Of a stretch of 41,968 nucleotides of DNA, positions 41,879 to 41,968 are shown in pieces. This DNA is from Pseudomonadota bacterium. GTDB lineage: Bacteria > Desulfobacterota > Syntrophorhabdia > Syntrophorhabdales > Syntrophorhabdaceae. A program made the position numbers and the translations under genes. The stretch is taken from the NCBI GenBank assembly GCA_026388245.1, contig JAPLKD010000111.1, positions 1-41,968 of the forward strand, in the 5' to 3' direction. Position 1 is the first letter of the stretch, and each line of letters opens with the position of its first letter. A model generated the notes under the pieces. The model searched no databases and had not been told where the DNA came from. It saw only the letters and a list, made by a program, of their open reading frames with translations.

Positions 41879-41968
41879 GTGAAAGATAATAACTTGAAAC
41901 TCAAAACTCAAAACTCAAAACTATTACAAAATGTATATGTCGTAATCATGGCTGGTGGCAAAGGGGAA
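41879..41968 (+). CDS. sugar-1-phosphate nucleotidyltransferase, 5' fragment
   Basis: The window ends in a frame reading V-Y-V-V-I-M-A-G-G-K-G-E, the nucleotide-binding start of sugar nucleotidyltransferases; mannose-1-phosphate guanylyltransferase is the best guess. The nearest candidate start is GTG 41879, with a GGAAAGG-type site upstream. That would make about 18 residues come from the AAACTCA heptamer repeat. The internal ATG at 41948 would remove part of the conserved strand. The gene is cut by the window edge. Confidence 0.6.
   Translation, partial: MKDNNLKLKTQNSKLLQNVYVVIMAGGKGE
41891..41922. repeat. heptamer repeat, AAACTCA family
   Basis: Four or so AAACTCA units lie between the sirtuin and the next gene, probably inside the latter's reading frame. 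The same family occurs at 4664-4896. Confidence 0.7.

Overview
The window looks like chromosome from an anaerobic, probably syntrophic or fermentative, deltaproteobacterium-type organism (Desulfobacterota; a Syntrophorhabdus relative would fit, but this is an inference from gene content only). The reasons are a 4-hydroxybutyryl-CoA dehydratase module, two sets of electron-bifurcating Nfn-type transhydrogenase genes, NADH-dehydrogenase-like NuoE/F/G subunits without a catalytic hydrogenase, a hydrogenase-like redox sensor kinase, and moderate GC. No rRNA, tRNA, CRISPR array or intact insertion sequence was seen.

Region 1 (1-11.2 kb). A YihY membrane protein and a bacteriohemerythrin are followed by a minus-strand block: a branched-chain-type ABC importer (livKHMGF) and then 4-hydroxybutyryl-CoA dehydratase, a small four-cysteine protein and 4-hydroxybutyrate CoA-transferase. 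A PAS-containing sigma-54 activator is encoded just upstream. Both liv and the 4-hydroxybutyrate genes have the same 17-base sigma-54 -24/-12 promoter and, about 200-280 bases further upstream, the same palindrome (TGATGCA-N4-TGCATCR). This reads as a complete local regulon of uptake, activation and dehydration of a 4-hydroxybutyrate-like acid.

Region 2 (11.6-17.2 kb). A minus-strand run encodes a secreted Cache-domain protein, a membrane-anchored TAXI binding protein, an oligopeptide-type lipoprotein binding protein and one DppB-type permease, without the other transporter parts. A plus-strand gene encodes a secreted protein of six 25-residue repeats, with a decayed further repeat after its stop and a strong terminator.

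Region 3 (17.3-30.8 kb) is the redox centre of the window, all on the minus strand. An upstream operon encodes NuoE-, NuoF- and NuoG-like subunits plus separate NfnA and NfnB. A second group encodes a ferredoxin/[FeFe]-hydrogenase-like histidine kinase, a single-domain receiver, a receiver-PAS-kinase and a natural NfnA-NfnB fusion. The likely chemistry is electron exchange among NADH, NADPH and ferredoxin, with a phosphorelay that senses redox state next to the enzymes.

Region 4 (31-42 kb) holds ordinary genes: a MEMO-family protein, an MFS transporter, DUF948 and YtxH proteins, an AI-2E-type permease that appears to start at ATA, an MBL-fold lipoprotein, a Crp/Fnr regulator, purE, a P1 peptidase, a sirtuin and the start of a sugar nucleotidyltransferase. 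Between 35.5 and 38.6 kb lie decayed pieces of a ParB-like gene, a response regulator and an outer-membrane efflux gene.

The spacers are full of short tandem repeats, most with a 7-base period (AGTGAAT, ATTCTTA, AAACTCA, GGTGAAA, GTGAACT and others). They are often arranged as inverted pairs and sometimes run into stop codons or a gene start.
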